Shown piece after piece: positions 8,837 to 17,983 of a stretch of DNA of 64,000 bases. This stretch comes from Paraburkholderia phytofirmans OLGA172. Its GTDB lineage: Bacteria; Pseudomonadota; Gammaproteobacteria; Burkholderiales; Burkholderiaceae. The position numbers and the translations under genes were made by a program. The notes under the pieces are model-generated. The model ran no database searches and was not told the origin of the DNA. It worked only from the letters and a program-made list of their open reading frames with translations. The stretch lies in the NCBI RefSeq assembly GCF_001634365.1, contig NZ_CP014578.1:1612001-1676000 (forward strand), given 5' to 3'. Position 1 is the stretch's first letter. The number at the start of each line of letters is the position of its first letter.

Positions 8837-9374
8837 TTAGTAGTATCCAAATTTATCTTGGTAGATGCCTTCACGCAAATTACGTCGAAGGAGGCATGCG
8901 CTCGTGCTCGGCGACCAAGGCGGTCCGTCGAGTGGAGCGAAGCGGCCACAAAACAATCGCCGCTTCGGGTAGCTACGCATGCGCCAAACGGTCTGAGGCC
9001 AACATCGTCCGGGATAGCTTGGCCGACACGAGACATTCGTCGGTCGCGCCCAAAGCGGGCATTCACGATCAGCCGCAGCCGTTCGCATTGTGGGCGTCCG
9101 CAACGCACCTGCGGTTTTTTAATGCTGCCGCTGCTTGCCGCGCAGTGGGTCGAAAATCACAGTTTTGCCAATCGTTAGTAACCCTAGAAGAATACGCACA
9201 GACAACGGCCTAGTGACGGGCGCCTCAGCTGAACTGAGCGAGTTGCCCGTGGTAACTCGACGCTTCACCAATGGCACCTGATACCCGTCAGTGTCACGGA
9301 ATGGGCGCAGCCAAGAGGTTGCACCGAATTTAGTGCTCCGCATCTGACTCAACTTCAACGGGTGGGAAAGTACC
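8837..9374. other. intergenic region, no gene recognised
   Basis: About 540 bases between lhgO and the exporter gene. Several overlapping short ORFs exist on both strands but none looks like a known protein or has a good ribosome-binding site. No strong terminator follows lhgO. Confidence 0.35.
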
Positions 9375-10445
9375 GTGTCGAACTTGTACATCCACAAACC
9401 CCTCACACCATTTCGTCGTGCGATCGCGCGCTTTTCGCTGTCTGAAACAGCGAAATACGCGAAGCTTACGCTAGGTCTCTGGATTGGCTTTGCAATCCCT
9501 TCGTATTTTGGCTATCCGGAGGCCGCCGTCTCGCTCGCTGGCTCGACCATGCTGACGCTGGCACTCGGCAGTTCGATTTCCGCTGCGCGCAGCTATTTCT
9601 ATAAACGCGTTGTGTCGAACGTCGTGGCCATGCCGCTGGGCACGCTGCTGATCTGGTTCACCGCGCCACATCTGTGGCTCGGCGCATTCCTGTTGCCTCT
9701 GGTCATTTTCGCTATCGTCCGCATCAAGCCGTCGTTGTTCCAGATGACCAGCGTCACTGTGCCAATGACGCTCGTTCTCTATACCGGCGAGCACATGCCG
9801 CTGCTCGAACAGCGCCTCATTGGTGTGGTGCTGGGCATGCTTCTCGGCTTCATCATCCAGCAGGTAGCCTGTCCGCCAGATCATGGCTACTGGGCCAACA
9901 GCCTCGTCAACGACGGAAACCAGCAAGCGACGGAGGTCATGTCACTGCTAGCCAGCGGGGCGTTGGACAAGCGGGAAATCAGGCCGCTGACCGCAAAACT
10001 GCGAGCATCGAGCACCAATCTCAAGCAGGCGAATACCCTGTTGAAGGCAGATCTTGAGCAGGCGTGGGTGTCTCCGCACCTTAACCGGAACCGTGTTCGC
10101 CTTCCCCTGTTCGGGTGCTATCACGAGGTCTTTGATTCTCTGGTCAACTTTCTGGAAACAATGGATACGTTTCATGACCAGTTCGTCGCGCTCGATGCGC
10201 GATGGAAGGCAGCCTTTCTTGCCGGGCTGGGCAGGCTTGTTTCAGCGCACCTGGAACTGGCTAAAGTAGCAGACCTGAGAATGGAACGCCCGGGCCTGGA
10301 AATGGCTCCGCTCAAGATGGAGGACTTGGGGCCGCTCATAGAAGACCTACCGGTCTCCAGCGTATTCACAAGTGTGTATCTCGGACATCTGACGGGATAC
10401 GGCATCCTGCTTTGCAGGCTCAGCGAACTGCATTGCGAACGATGA
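9375..10445 (+). CDS. FUSC / aromatic-acid exporter (ArAE) family membrane protein
   Basis: Inner-membrane protein of 356 aa. The N-terminal ~160 residues hold about five to six hydrophobic segments (LTLGLWIGFAIPSYFGY, VVAMPLGTLLIWFTAP, LGAFLLPLVIFAIVRI, LIGVVLGMLLGFIIQQVA). A ~190-residue soluble helical domain follows. This is the half-size layout of FUSC/ArAE transporters, which export aromatic acids or related toxic anions. The start is GTG with GGGAAAG a few bases upstream. It stands alone between the glutarate genes and IS debris, so its substrate cannot be inferred from context. Confidence 0.65.
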   Translation: MSNLYIHKPLTPFRRAIARFSLSETAKYAKLTLGLWIGFAIPSYFGYPEAAVSLAGSTMLTLALGSSISAARSYFYKRVVSNVVAMPLGTLLIWFTAPHLWLGAFLLPLVIFAIVRIKPSLFQMTSVTVPMTLVLYTGEHMPLLEQRLIGVVLGMLLGFIIQQVACPPDHGYWANSLVNDGNQQATEVMSLLASGALDKREIRPLTAKLRASSTNLKQANTLLKADLEQAWVSPHLNRNRVRLPLFGCYHEVFDSLVNFLETMDTFHDQFVALDARWKAAFLAGLGRLVSAHLELAKVADLRMERPGLEMAPLKMEDLGPLIEDLPVSSVFTSVYLGHLTGYGILLCRLSELHCER

Positions 10446-10603
10446 ACCGCAATGTAACGGATGAATGCGACCGGTCCTCAACCGACCCGACATCCTGGTC
10501 GCAGTCGTCGCAGCAAAGTCGCCGGATCACGTTAAAAGTCGAGATCAGACCGCTCGTTTTAGTGACGCGGGGTTGCGAAACTCGATCTAGATACTATGAG
10601 GGC

Positions 10604-11140
10604 AGCAAAAGTCCTGGCGTTGATGTCTGGGTGGACTATCCTGGAAGATAGGATGGTTAATCAGGGAGACTCCTGATGACGCAACTGGGTCTTGGTCTGG
10701 ATCTGTCAACGAAACGCACGCGCAAGGGGGAATTCCTGGAAGAGATGAGGCGCGTGGTGCCGTGGTCGAAGCTGATTGCGCTGATCGAGCCGCGCTACCC
10801 GAAGGGTAAAACGGGACGGCCGCCGTTCCCGATTGCCACGATGTTGCAGATTCATTTTATGCAACAGTGGTTTGGCCTGTCGGATCCGGCGATGGAAGAG
10901 GCGCTCTATGAGGTGCCGCTGTACCGCGACTTTGCAGGGCTGGATGGCGGCATGACGCGTTTGCCCGACGAGAGCACGATCCTGCGGTTTCGCCACCTGC
11001 TCGAAGGACATGGTCTGGCTGTGCAGATGTTTGCGCTGGTCAATGAGATTCTGATCGATAAGGGATTGATGCTCAAGGCAGGATCGGTGGTGGACGCCAC
11101 CCTGATTTCAGCGCCCACATCGACGAAGAATGTCTCGGGT
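10604..11140 (+). mobile_element. truncated IS5-family element (left end and 5' transposase)
   Basis: The upstream sequence GCAAAAGTCCTGGCGTTGA and the 5' transposase match the left end of the intact IS5 element at 12671-13843. Homology stops near 11137, where IS4-type sequence begins. The outer terminal repeat is degraded. Confidence 0.7.
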
Positions 11141-11182
11141 GCGCAATGCGCTGGAAAATCGAGACGTTTCACAAGATTCTGA
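10676..11182 (+). pseudogene. IS5-family transposase, N-terminal fragment
   Basis: Reads MTQLGLGLDLSTKRTRKGEF onward and is about 80% identical to the first ~155 residues of the intact IS5 transposase at 12826-13767. It includes the N-terminal DUF772 region (FPIATMLQIHFMQQWF, DESTILRFRHLLE) and the first catalytic Asp region (VVDATLISAPTSTK). After STKN the sequence changes to the C-terminal end of an IS4 transposase in another frame. The catalytic domain is therefore lost. Confidence 0.85.
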
Positions 11183-11547
11183 AGTCCGGATGCAATGCCG
11201 AAGAGTCGAGGCTGCGCTCGGCCGACCGGCTGGCCAACCTGATTTCTGTGTTTTGTATCCTTAACTGGCGAATATTTTGGTTGACCATGATTAATCGATC
11301 CGCGCCCGGTGCACCCTCTCAACTTGCGCTGACACAGGCAGAGATCGAACTGCTCGACCAGGTTATCAAGGACACGGCGCGAACGGCCCAGGCACCGCCG
11401 TTATCGCGCAGTCTTATCAAGCTCGCACAGCTCGGAGGTTACCTCGCCCGTGCAAGCGATCCGCCTCCTGGCAACACCGTCATCTGGCGCGGCTTGCGTC
11501 GCCTAGTCGATATCCAGTTGGGCTTCGAGCTTAAAAATTGTGGGTAA
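11146..11547 (+). pseudogene. IS4-family transposase, C-terminal fragment
   Basis: About 130 residues from the catalytic Glu region (RWKIETFHKILKSGCNAEES) to the end of a Tn5-like IS4 transposase, including LGGYLARASDPPPGNTVIWR. It differs from the intact IS4 at 4715-6061, so it is a second member of the family. It abuts the IS5 fragment with no gap, which points to a recombination or nested-deletion junction. The first two catalytic residues are missing. Confidence 0.85.
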
Positions 11548-12055
11548 TTGCAAGGATGCGCTGACGGATACGAACAGCCGCGTCGCGGACGCACGAGGCG
11601 GCTGTTCGAGGGGCCGCTGTCGGATCGCAGCCAGCATCAGGCGCTGGGCATCCTCTCGGGCCTCATGACGTACCTGGTAAGCGCCAGCTATCTGGCAGGT
11701 AACCCGCTCGCGCTGCGCCGTGGGCGTACGACTTCAGCCAGGCGATCCCGCCGGGTCGAGCGCTACCTCGATCATGCGTTGTGGGATCACGTGCTTTCGA
11801 GCGTCGAGCAGTGGCCGCGATTGACCGAGCGGGACGAGCAGCACTACGAACGCAGCCGCTGGCTGATCCGCCTGCTGTATCACACCGCGGTGCGGGTTTC
11901 TGAAGCCGCGAACGCAAAGGCGGCCGACTTCTATCAGCGCCGCGGCAAATGGCGGTTGCACGTCATCGGCAAAGGCGGCGCCGAGGGCGAGGTGCCGGTT
12001 GGCGATGCGTTGATGGCCGACTTTGCACGCTATCGCGCCTTTCACGGTCTAAAGC
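11548..12055 (+). pseudogene. tyrosine recombinase (phage-integrase family), internal fragment
   Basis: The segment from about QHQALGILSGLMTYLVSASY to YRAFHGLKHR resembles a Xer/phage-integrase protein. It includes the SAM-like core-binding region and the start of the catalytic domain, with the first active-site Arg (RLLYHTAVRVSEAANAK) and the beta-hairpin Lys (LHVIGKGGAEGEVPVGDAL). The C-terminal half with the HxxR and Tyr motifs is replaced by ISL3 sequence at about 12055, so it cannot be active. It is probably what remains of an integrase from a former mobile element. Confidence 0.7.
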
Positions 12056-12666
12056 ATCGAGTTTGTGTGTTCGGACATGTGGAAACCCTATCTGGACATG
12101 ATCAAACTCCATTGCACGGGGGCGCTGAACATTCTGGACCGCTTTCACATCGTCGCTAAACTCAACCTTGCCATCGACGAGGTCCGTGCGGGCGAAGCAC
12201 GCCAACTGGTCAGGGACGGCTACGAGCCGGTGCTTAAGAAGTCACGCTGGTGTTTGCTCAAGCGCCCGGGGAACCTGACCGACTCCCAGCGCATCAAGCT
12301 GCGTGATGTGCTGCGCTATAACCTCAAGAGCGTACGAGCCTACCTCTTCAAGGAATACTTCCCGCACTTCTGGGACTACGAGTCACCCGCATGGGCAGGT
12401 AAATTCTCGATCAGTGGTGCAACGAGGTCATGCGTTCGCGCATCGACCCGCTCAAGAAATTCGCTCGCACAGTACGCAGCCATCGAGAACTGTTGCTCAA
12501 CTATTTCCGGGCGCGAAAGGCGTTCTCCAGTGGCATCGTTGAGGGATGGAACAACAAAGCGAGAGCTATGCGAAAAGCCTATGGATATCACCTTCAATAT
12601 GACAGAACTCTCGCTATATCATGTACTTGGCAAACGTCCTGAGCCAGAACTCGCCCATAGATTTTA
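12056..12666 (+). pseudogene. ISL3-family transposase, C-terminal part, frameshifted
   Basis: Contains the ISL3 catalytic-domain blocks VCSDMWKPYLDMIKLHCTGA, LNILDRFHIVAKLN, DEVRAGEARQL and LKKSRWCLLKRP. Near 12415 the frame shifts, and the continuation (MRSRIDPLKKFARTVRSHRE, LLLNYFRARKAFSSGIVEG) lies in the frame starting at 12430. It shifts back near 12600 for LYHVLGKRPEPELAHRFY. The N-terminus is missing. It is a clear pseudogene, ended by the IS5 element whose target duplication starts at 12667. Confidence 0.82.
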
Positions 12667-12670
12667 CTTA

Positions 12671-13843
12671 GGAAGGTCTGAACAACCCGTTTTCTGCTTC
12701 GGATTTTTAACTGGCACACTCAGAGCGAAGATCGCGCCTTCATTCGCACTGAGTTGAGCCACTACCGGTCGCGTCTTGCCATCGGCGCTGCGCCCGTGCG
12801 GTGCGTTTCCGTCCTTCATTGCGCTTCACAGCGTCTTGCGCGCCATCCAGAGATTGGCCAGCGCGAACTGCGTTTCGATCTGCGCCGTGTTTTTCGCCAA
12901 TCCCCGATACCGTGCCTTCAGATATCCAAACTGACATTTCAGCACCCGAAACGGGTGCTCCACCTTCGCTCTCACGCCCGCTTTGAGCCGCTCGATCTCG
13001 TCGTAAATTTTATCGATTCGTTTGCTCTTGTCCAGCTTTCGCCGCTTGCTCGGCCTCATCGCGACGTGCCACTGAACCGTACCCGTTTCGCCTCGCTTCT
13101 CGATGCCCACATAGCCCGCGTCGGCAAATGCAACCTTCTCCTTGCCGTGTAGCAGCGCGTGCGCCACCGTGATGTCGTGAACGTTCGCCGGCGTGCACTT
13201 CACCGTGTGCACCAGACCCGATTCGGCATCGACTCCGATATGGGCTTTCATGCCGAAGTACCAGCTGCCTCCCTTTTGCGTCTGGCTCATCTCGGGGTCT
13301 CGCGTGCCGGGCTTCTTCGTCGAATTGGGCGCGGCAATCAGCGTCGCGTCGATCGCAGAGCCCACCTTGAGCATCAAGCCCTTCGCCTGCAGGATCTCAT
13401 TGACCGTCGCCAGCATGCTGGCCGACATTTCATGAGCCTCGAGCAGGTGCCGGAACCGCAGGATCGTGCTCTCGTCGGGCAGTCGCGTCATGCCTACGTC
13501 CAGCAGCGCGAACTCCCGATACAGCGGAATGTCGTGCAGCGCCTCCTCCATCGCCGGGTCCGAGAGACTGAACCACTGTTGCATGAAGTGAATGCGCAGC
13601 ATCGTCGCAATCGGAAACGGCGGGCGGCCAGTCTTGCCTTTAGGGTAGTGCGGCTCGATGAGCGCAATCAGTTTCTGCCACGGCACCACGCGTGTCATCT
13701 CGTCGAGAAATTCACGCTTGCGGGTGCGCTTCGTTGACAGATCCAGACCAAGACCAAGTTGCGTCATCGCGTAACTCCTTGAATTCCCCTGCTCCCAGGA
13801 TAGTCCACGCTCACGTCAACGCCAGGACTTTTGCAGACGTTCC
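12671..13843 (-). mobile_element. IS5-family insertion sequence, complete (1173 bp)
   Basis: Its ends are imperfect inverted repeats: GGAAGGTCTGAACAACCC at the left, and GGAACGTCTGCAAAAGTCC read inward from the right. The 4-bp sequence CTTA precedes it (12667-12670) and follows it (13844-13847), a typical IS5-family target duplication. It carries one transposase gene. It inserted next to the 3' end of an ISL3 remnant and just upstream of the acyl-CoA operon. Confidence 0.85.
12826..13767 (-). CDS. IS5-family transposase
   Basis: 313-aa DDE transposase with an N-terminal DUF772 domain (residues ~45-115) and a C-terminal DDE_Tnp_1 domain. Catalytic regions are visible: SAIDATLIAAPNST for the first Asp, KVAFADAGYVGIEKR for the second Asp, and VEHPFRVLKCQFGY for the Glu. 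The length is normal and no stop or frameshift is present, so it is probably functional. The SD before the ATG is AAGGAG, six bases upstream on the minus strand. The same transposase family is truncated at 10676-11182. Confidence 0.93.
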   Translation of the reverse strand: MTQLGLGLDLSTKRTRKREFLDEMTRVVPWQKLIALIEPHYPKGKTGRPPFPIATMLRIHFMQQWFSLSDPAMEEALHDIPLYREFALLDVGMTRLPDESTILRFRHLLEAHEMSASMLATVNEILQAKGLMLKVGSAIDATLIAAPNSTKKPGTRDPEMSQTQKGGSWYFGMKAHIGVDAESGLVHTVKCTPANVHDITVAHALLHGKEKVAFADAGYVGIEKRGETGTVQWHVAMRPSKRRKLDKSKRIDKIYDEIERLKAGVRAKVEHPFRVLKCQFGYLKARYRGLAKNTAQIETQFALANLWMARKTL

Positions 13844-13888
13844 CTTACAAAACAAAAAAGCATGAATTCAAAAAAATCGCAAATGCTC

Positions 13889-13941
13889 GATTGGAAGGCA
13901 CCAGGAACCGTCTATCTTGTAGGGGTTCATTCCCATCTTGA
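13889..13941 (+). repeat. long direct repeat upstream of the acyl-CoA operon, copy 1
   Basis: The core (13911-13941, ending CATTCCCATCTTGA) matches 21441-21471 at 27 of 31 positions. Weaker similarity extends ~22 bases further upstream (GATTG-AA-GCA-CA-GAA). This copy precedes the first operon gene and the second precedes the acyl-CoA dehydrogenase gene, so it may be a shared leader or regulatory site, or the scar of a recombination. Confidence 0.65.
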
Positions 13942-13961
13942 TCGAGGCATCGGAGAACATA

Positions 13962-15827
13962 ATGTCTGTGGACAAACCAGTCCGTCGCATTGCAATCGTT
14001 GGAACCGGCGTCATCGGCGCGAGTTGGGCCGCACAGTATTTGGCGCGCGGGTTCGATGTCGTGGCCACCGACCCAGCCCCGAATGCGGAATCCGACCTCC
14101 GCAAATATATCGACCATGCCTGGCACGCGCTCACCGCACTGGGGCTATCGCCGAACGCCTCCCGCGATCGTCTTGAGTTCGCCGCCAATGCCCAGCAAGC
14201 CGTGTCGGCTGCGGATTTCGTGCAGGAAAACGGGCCCGAGCGACCGGACTTCAAAATCAGATTGTTCGCAGAGCTTGACGAGGCCGCTCCCGCCGAATCG
14301 ATCATCGCGTCGAGCTCATCGGGGTTGACAATGAGCGTTATCCAGTCGGGCTGCGAGCGTCCCGAACGCTGTGTCATCGGCCATCCTTTCAATCCCCCCC
14401 ACATGATTCCCTTGGTCGAAGTGGTGGGAGGCGCCAGGACCTCGCCGAACACCATCGAGCGGGCCATGCGATTCTATGCCTCGATTGGAAAAAAACCGAT
14501 CCATATTCGCAAGGAGATGGTTGGCCATGTGGCCAACCGCCTTCAGGCAGCACTCCTGCGCGAGGTCGTCTACCTCATCGACCAGGGCGTGGTCGACGTC
14601 GCCGACGCCGACACGGCCGTGTGCTGGGGCCCGGGATTACGCTGGGGAGTCATGGGTCCGAACCTGCTGTTTCATCTTGGCGGGGGGGCGGGCGGGATGG
14701 CGCATTTCTTGGAGCATCTGGGCGGTCCGATGGAGAGTTGGTGGAAAGATCTTGGCGCTCTAACGGCGTTCACACCCGAGAGCAAACGGACGCTGATCGA
14801 CGGGACAGCGGAGGAGGCGCAAGGGCGCCCCATCGAGCAACTCGCCGAAGAGCGCGACGGCATGCTGCTGCGACTGCTGAGTCTGCGAACAGAGTTCGAG
14901 AGATCGGCACGTACCGCGGTCGGCGGCATTGGTATCGCCGGGCGCCTGTTTTTTCTCGATCTCAGCGGCGGGCGGATCGCGTCTGTGAACCCGGATGGAA
15001 CCGACCTCAAAGTCATCGTCGAAGGGTTGCGGACACTCCCTGACGGTCTCGCGGTCGATCTCGGGGCTGGCCATATCTACTGGACAAACATGGGCCATCC
15101 GGACGCCAATGATGGTTCCATCCAACGCGTTGACCTCGATGGACGGAATTTCACGACGATCATCCCGGAGGGCGCAACCTTCACGCCCAAGCAGCTCAAG
15201 CTCGATCAAAACAACGGCAAGCTGTATTGGTCGGATCGCGAGGGCATGCGAATCATGCGCGCGAATCTGGACGGCTCCCAAATCGAAACGCTCGTGCAGA
15301 CGGGCGCCCGCGATGCCGATCGCCGAGACGAGAGGAACTGGTGCGTGGGCATTGCCGTCGATGCCGACCGCGGCCAGATCTATTGGACGCAAAAGGGGCC
15401 GCCCAAGGCCGGCCATGGCCGGATCTTTCGCGCCAGTATCGAGATACCGAGCGGCCAGAGTGCAGCACATCGATCCGATATCGAACTGCTCTTCGACAAC
15501 CTGCCTGAGCCAATCGATCTCGACCTCGATCTGGCGAACCGGATGATCTACTGGTCCGATCGTGGAGAACCGCCGCGCGGCGATTCGATCAACCGCGCAC
15601 CCATGGACGCGCTTCCCGGTAATCGCAGGGATCCTGAGATTCTGCTGACCGGCTTGGCCGAAGGCATTGGCCTGTGCCTCGATCTCGCGGGGGGGCGGAT
15701 GTTCTTCACCGATCTGGGCGGCACGGTCTACGGCGCCAAGCTCGACGGGTCGGAGAAGAGGACTTTGCTCATCATGCAAGGGAATCTTACGGGTACCGCT
15801 TACGCCGCACCACTCGGCCGCAACTGA
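13962..15827 (+). CDS. 3-hydroxyacyl-CoA / carnitine dehydrogenase-like protein fused to a YWTD-type beta-propeller
   Basis: A two-part protein of 621 aa. Residues ~8-310 form a 3-hydroxyacyl-CoA dehydrogenase-type NAD enzyme: Rossmann motif IAIVGTGVIGASWAAQY, ENGPE, SSSSGL, GHPFNPPHMIPLVEVVGG and GHVANRLQAALLRE. The GPGLRWGVMGPNLLFHLGGG block is typical of the L-carnitine dehydrogenase-like branch. Residues ~320-621 carry six or so repeats of the LDL-receptor YWTD/SMP-30 type (IYWTNMGHPDANDGSIQRVD, LYWSDREGMRIMRANLDGS, IYWTQKG, IYWSDRGEPPRGDSINRAP). The dehydrogenase would oxidise a 3-hydroxy acid or its CoA ester. The propeller role is unknown. No signal peptide is seen. Start chosen at ATG 13962 (SD GGAGAA at 13952) over the in-frame ATG at 13938. 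It is the first gene of the operon. Dehydrogenase family certain; substrate unknown. Confidence 0.85.
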   Translation: MSVDKPVRRIAIVGTGVIGASWAAQYLARGFDVVATDPAPNAESDLRKYIDHAWHALTALGLSPNASRDRLEFAANAQQAVSAADFVQENGPERPDFKIRLFAELDEAAPAESIIASSSSGLTMSVIQSGCERPERCVIGHPFNPPHMIPLVEVVGGARTSPNTIERAMRFYASIGKKPIHIRKEMVGHVANRLQAALLREVVYLIDQGVVDVADADTAVCWGPGLRWGVMGPNLLFHLGGGAGGMAHFLEHLGGPMESWWKDLGALTAFTPESKRTLIDGTAEEAQGRPIEQLAEERDGMLLRLLSLRTEFERSARTAVGGIGIAGRLFFLDLSGGRIASVNPDGTDLKVIVEGLRTLPDGLAVDLGAGHIYWTNMGHPDANDGSIQRVDLDGRNFTTIIPEGATFTPKQLKLDQNNGKLYWSDREGMRIMRANLDGSQIETLVQTGARDADRRDERNWCVGIAVDADRGQIYWTQKGPPKAGHGRIFRASIEIPSGQSAAHRSDIELLFDNLPEPIDLDLDLANRMIYWSDRGEPPRGDSINRAPMDALPGNRRDPEILLTGLAEGIGLCLDLAGGRMFFTDLGGTVYGAKLDGSEKRTLLIMQGNLTGTAYAAPLGRN

Positions 15828-15872
15828 CGCGAATGCTGCAGCCATCTCATTCTCAACTCGTAGGAGACTCTG

Positions 15873-16676
15873 ATGACTTCTGCTGTGCCAGGCTTGCCGC
15901 TCGAGAATGTCATTTACGAGAAGACCGGCCCGATCGCGTATGTGACGATCAACCGCTCGAAAGTGCTCAACGCTCTCAATAGAGACACCTTAGCGGAACT
16001 GAGAGCGGTATTCGATGATATTCGTGCGGATTCCGTTATCCATGGCGTCATCCTCACCGGCACCGGCGACAAGTCGTTTGTCGCCGGCGCGGATATCGCC
16101 GAGCTCGCCAGCCTTACCCCCGTGCAAGCCAAGGAGTTCGCCCGCAACGGACAGGAGGTTTTCAATCTGATCGAATCCCTCGGAAAGCCGGTAATAGCCG
16201 CGGTCAATGGCTTTGCGCTCGGCGGCGGCTGCGAAATGGCAATGGCTTGCACAATCCGGCTGGCCGTCGAGGACGCTAAGTTCGGGCAGCCCGAAGTCAA
16301 ACTCGGCGTCATTCCCGGTTACGGAGGTACGCAGCGTTTGCCGCGGCTAGTGGGGAAAGGAGCGGCTCTCCATCTGATCCTGTCCGGCGGCATGATTACT
16401 GCGCAGGAGGCCCATCGGATCGGACTCGTCAATGAGGTCATGCCCAGAGCCGAGCTTCTTGCTCGCGCTGAAGCCATTCTGCGACAAATTGGATCGAATG
16501 CGCCTCTGGCCATCAAGTTCGCGCTGGAAGCCGTCAATAAGGGTCTGGAGGGGACCCAGGAGGAGGGGCTGTGCATTGAGGCCTCGCTTTTCGCTCTCTG
16601 TGCCGCGACAGCGGACAAACAGGAAGGTACCTCAGCCTTTCTCGCCAAGCGGGCGCCCAGTTTTCAAGGTCGATGA
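15873..16676 (+). CDS. enoyl-CoA hydratase (crotonase family)
   Basis: Adds water across the double bond of a 2-enoyl-CoA to give a 3-hydroxyacyl-CoA. 267 aa with the complete crotonase signature: oxyanion-hole segments KSFVAGADIAEL and NGFALGGGCEMAMAC, and the two catalytic glutamates E121 (GGCEMA) and E141 (QPEVKLGVIPGYGGTQRL). The short C-terminal helical region ends normally. GTAGGAG lies just ahead of the ATG. It sits 45 bp after the dehydrogenase-propeller gene in the same direction, so its product may be that enzyme's substrate. The acyl chain accepted is not evident. Confidence 0.93.
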   Translation: MTSAVPGLPLENVIYEKTGPIAYVTINRSKVLNALNRDTLAELRAVFDDIRADSVIHGVILTGTGDKSFVAGADIAELASLTPVQAKEFARNGQEVFNLIESLGKPVIAAVNGFALGGGCEMAMACTIRLAVEDAKFGQPEVKLGVIPGYGGTQRLPRLVGKGAALHLILSGGMITAQEAHRIGLVNEVMPRAELLARAEAILRQIGSNAPLAIKFALEAVNKGLEGTQEEGLCIEASLFALCAATADKQEGTSAFLAKRAPSFQGR

Positions 16677-16730
16677 AGCGTTGCAAGCTGCAACTTCGCA
16701 TGCAGGTTCGGAATTATTTGGAGTGATGGT

Positions 16731-17948
16731 ATGTCAACGGACAGTGTGTTTTCCGGTCTGAAAGTTGTGGACGTTGCAAGTTTTATCGCCGGGCCCGCCG
16801 CCACGACGGTCCTTTCGGACTTCGGCGCCGATGTTATCAAGGTGGAACCGCCAGGGATCGGAGATCCATTTCGTAGTACTTATCTGTTTCCGCCGCATCC
16901 TTCCTTGAAGGAAAACTACATGTGGCAGCTCACCAATCGCAACAAGCGAAGCCTCGTGGTCGACCTGAAGAATCCACAGGGGCACGAAGTTCTGGCACGG
17001 CTAGTCCGGTGGGCCGATGTTCTCGTTACGAATTTCCCTCCCCGCGTCCGAAAAGCGCTGAAACTGGACTACGAGGATATTGCCCCGCTCAATGCGCGTC
17101 TGATCTATGCGGACGTCACGGGATACGGCGAACTGGGCCCCGAAGCCGATAAACCCGGTTTCGACATAACGGCCTACTGGGCGCGTTCGGGGCTGATGCA
17201 ATTTACGCGAGACGCCTCGAGTCCGCCAGCGGTGCCGGTCCCGGGCATTGGTGACCACGCGACGGCGATTTCGCTCTACGCCGCCATTGTGACGGGGCTT
17301 TACCGGCGTGAGCGCACCGGCAAAGGCTGCAATGTCTCCACCTCACTAATTGCGGAGGGTGCTTGGGCGACTGCTCTCTGGCTGCAAGCCGGGTTGTTCG
17401 GCGCGAAGTTCAATGGCGAAATCGACCGGAAGAATCCGCCGAATGCTCTCTTTGGAGCAAGTTACCGGACCTCGGACAATCGCTGGCTCCTTCTCTCGTT
17501 CGTTGTGGAAGACAAGAACTGGCCTGTGTTCGCAAAAGCGATCGAGCGTGCCGACCTGCTGGCAGACCCACGGTTCGCTGATTCGACGAACCGTCACACC
17601 AACGCCGGTGCGCTCGTCGCCGAACTCGATCGTGTGTTTGGCGCCCAAACACTAGGGCACTGGAAGACGCTTCTCGACGCCGCGAGCCTACCGTACGGGG
17701 TCGTGCAAATCCCAGAAGAGATCGTGAAGGATCCGCAGCTCTTGGCAAATGGGATTATCGTCCCCATCGACGACGGCAGCACCAATCCGAGATATACGGT
17801 GAACAGCCCGGTGACGGTTAAGGAGTCGCCCAAGGTCGCGCCTCGGGTTGCTCCTGGCCTGGGCGAACACACCGACCAGGTCTTGCAGGAGCTCGGGTTT
17901 GATGCGGATCGGATCGATGGCTTGCGTGCATGCGGTGCCATTGCGTAA
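16731..17948 (+). CDS. CaiB/BaiF-family (type III) CoA-transferase
   Basis: 405-aa formyl-CoA-transferase-family enzyme that moves CoA between carboxylic acids and so activates the pathway substrate without ATP. N-terminal blocks are LKVVDVASFIAGPAATTVLSD and FGADVIKVEPPGIGDPFRS. The catalytic Asp is D145 in KPGFDITAYWARSGLM, and a C-terminal region has PPNALFGASYRTSDNRW. The SD GGAG precedes the ATG by seven bases. It lies between the hydratase and the ETF genes and probably makes the acyl-CoA oxidised by the dehydrogenase at 21537. Succinate-glutarate CoA-transferase belongs to the same family, so a glutarate link is possible but unproven. Confidence 0.9.
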   Translation: MSTDSVFSGLKVVDVASFIAGPAATTVLSDFGADVIKVEPPGIGDPFRSTYLFPPHPSLKENYMWQLTNRNKRSLVVDLKNPQGHEVLARLVRWADVLVTNFPPRVRKALKLDYEDIAPLNARLIYADVTGYGELGPEADKPGFDITAYWARSGLMQFTRDASSPPAVPVPGIGDHATAISLYAAIVTGLYRRERTGKGCNVSTSLIAEGAWATALWLQAGLFGAKFNGEIDRKNPPNALFGASYRTSDNRWLLLSFVVEDKNWPVFAKAIERADLLADPRFADSTNRHTNAGALVAELDRVFGAQTLGHWKTLLDAASLPYGVVQIPEEIVKDPQLLANGIIVPIDDGSTNPRYTVNSPVTVKESPKVAPRVAPGLGEHTDQVLQELGFDADRIDGLRACGAIA

Positions 17949-17983
17949 GCCCACCAACCTCCAATCACGGTTGAGCTCGAATC

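Noticed and set aside
8837..9374. Overlapping ~90-105-codon ORFs on both strands after lhgO
   Set aside because: Several equally long alternatives in different frames, none with an SD or recognised motif, so none can be chosen.
14760..15845. 361-codon open frame antisense to the dehydrogenase-propeller gene
   Set aside because: Follows the third-position bias of the sense gene; no recognisable protein.
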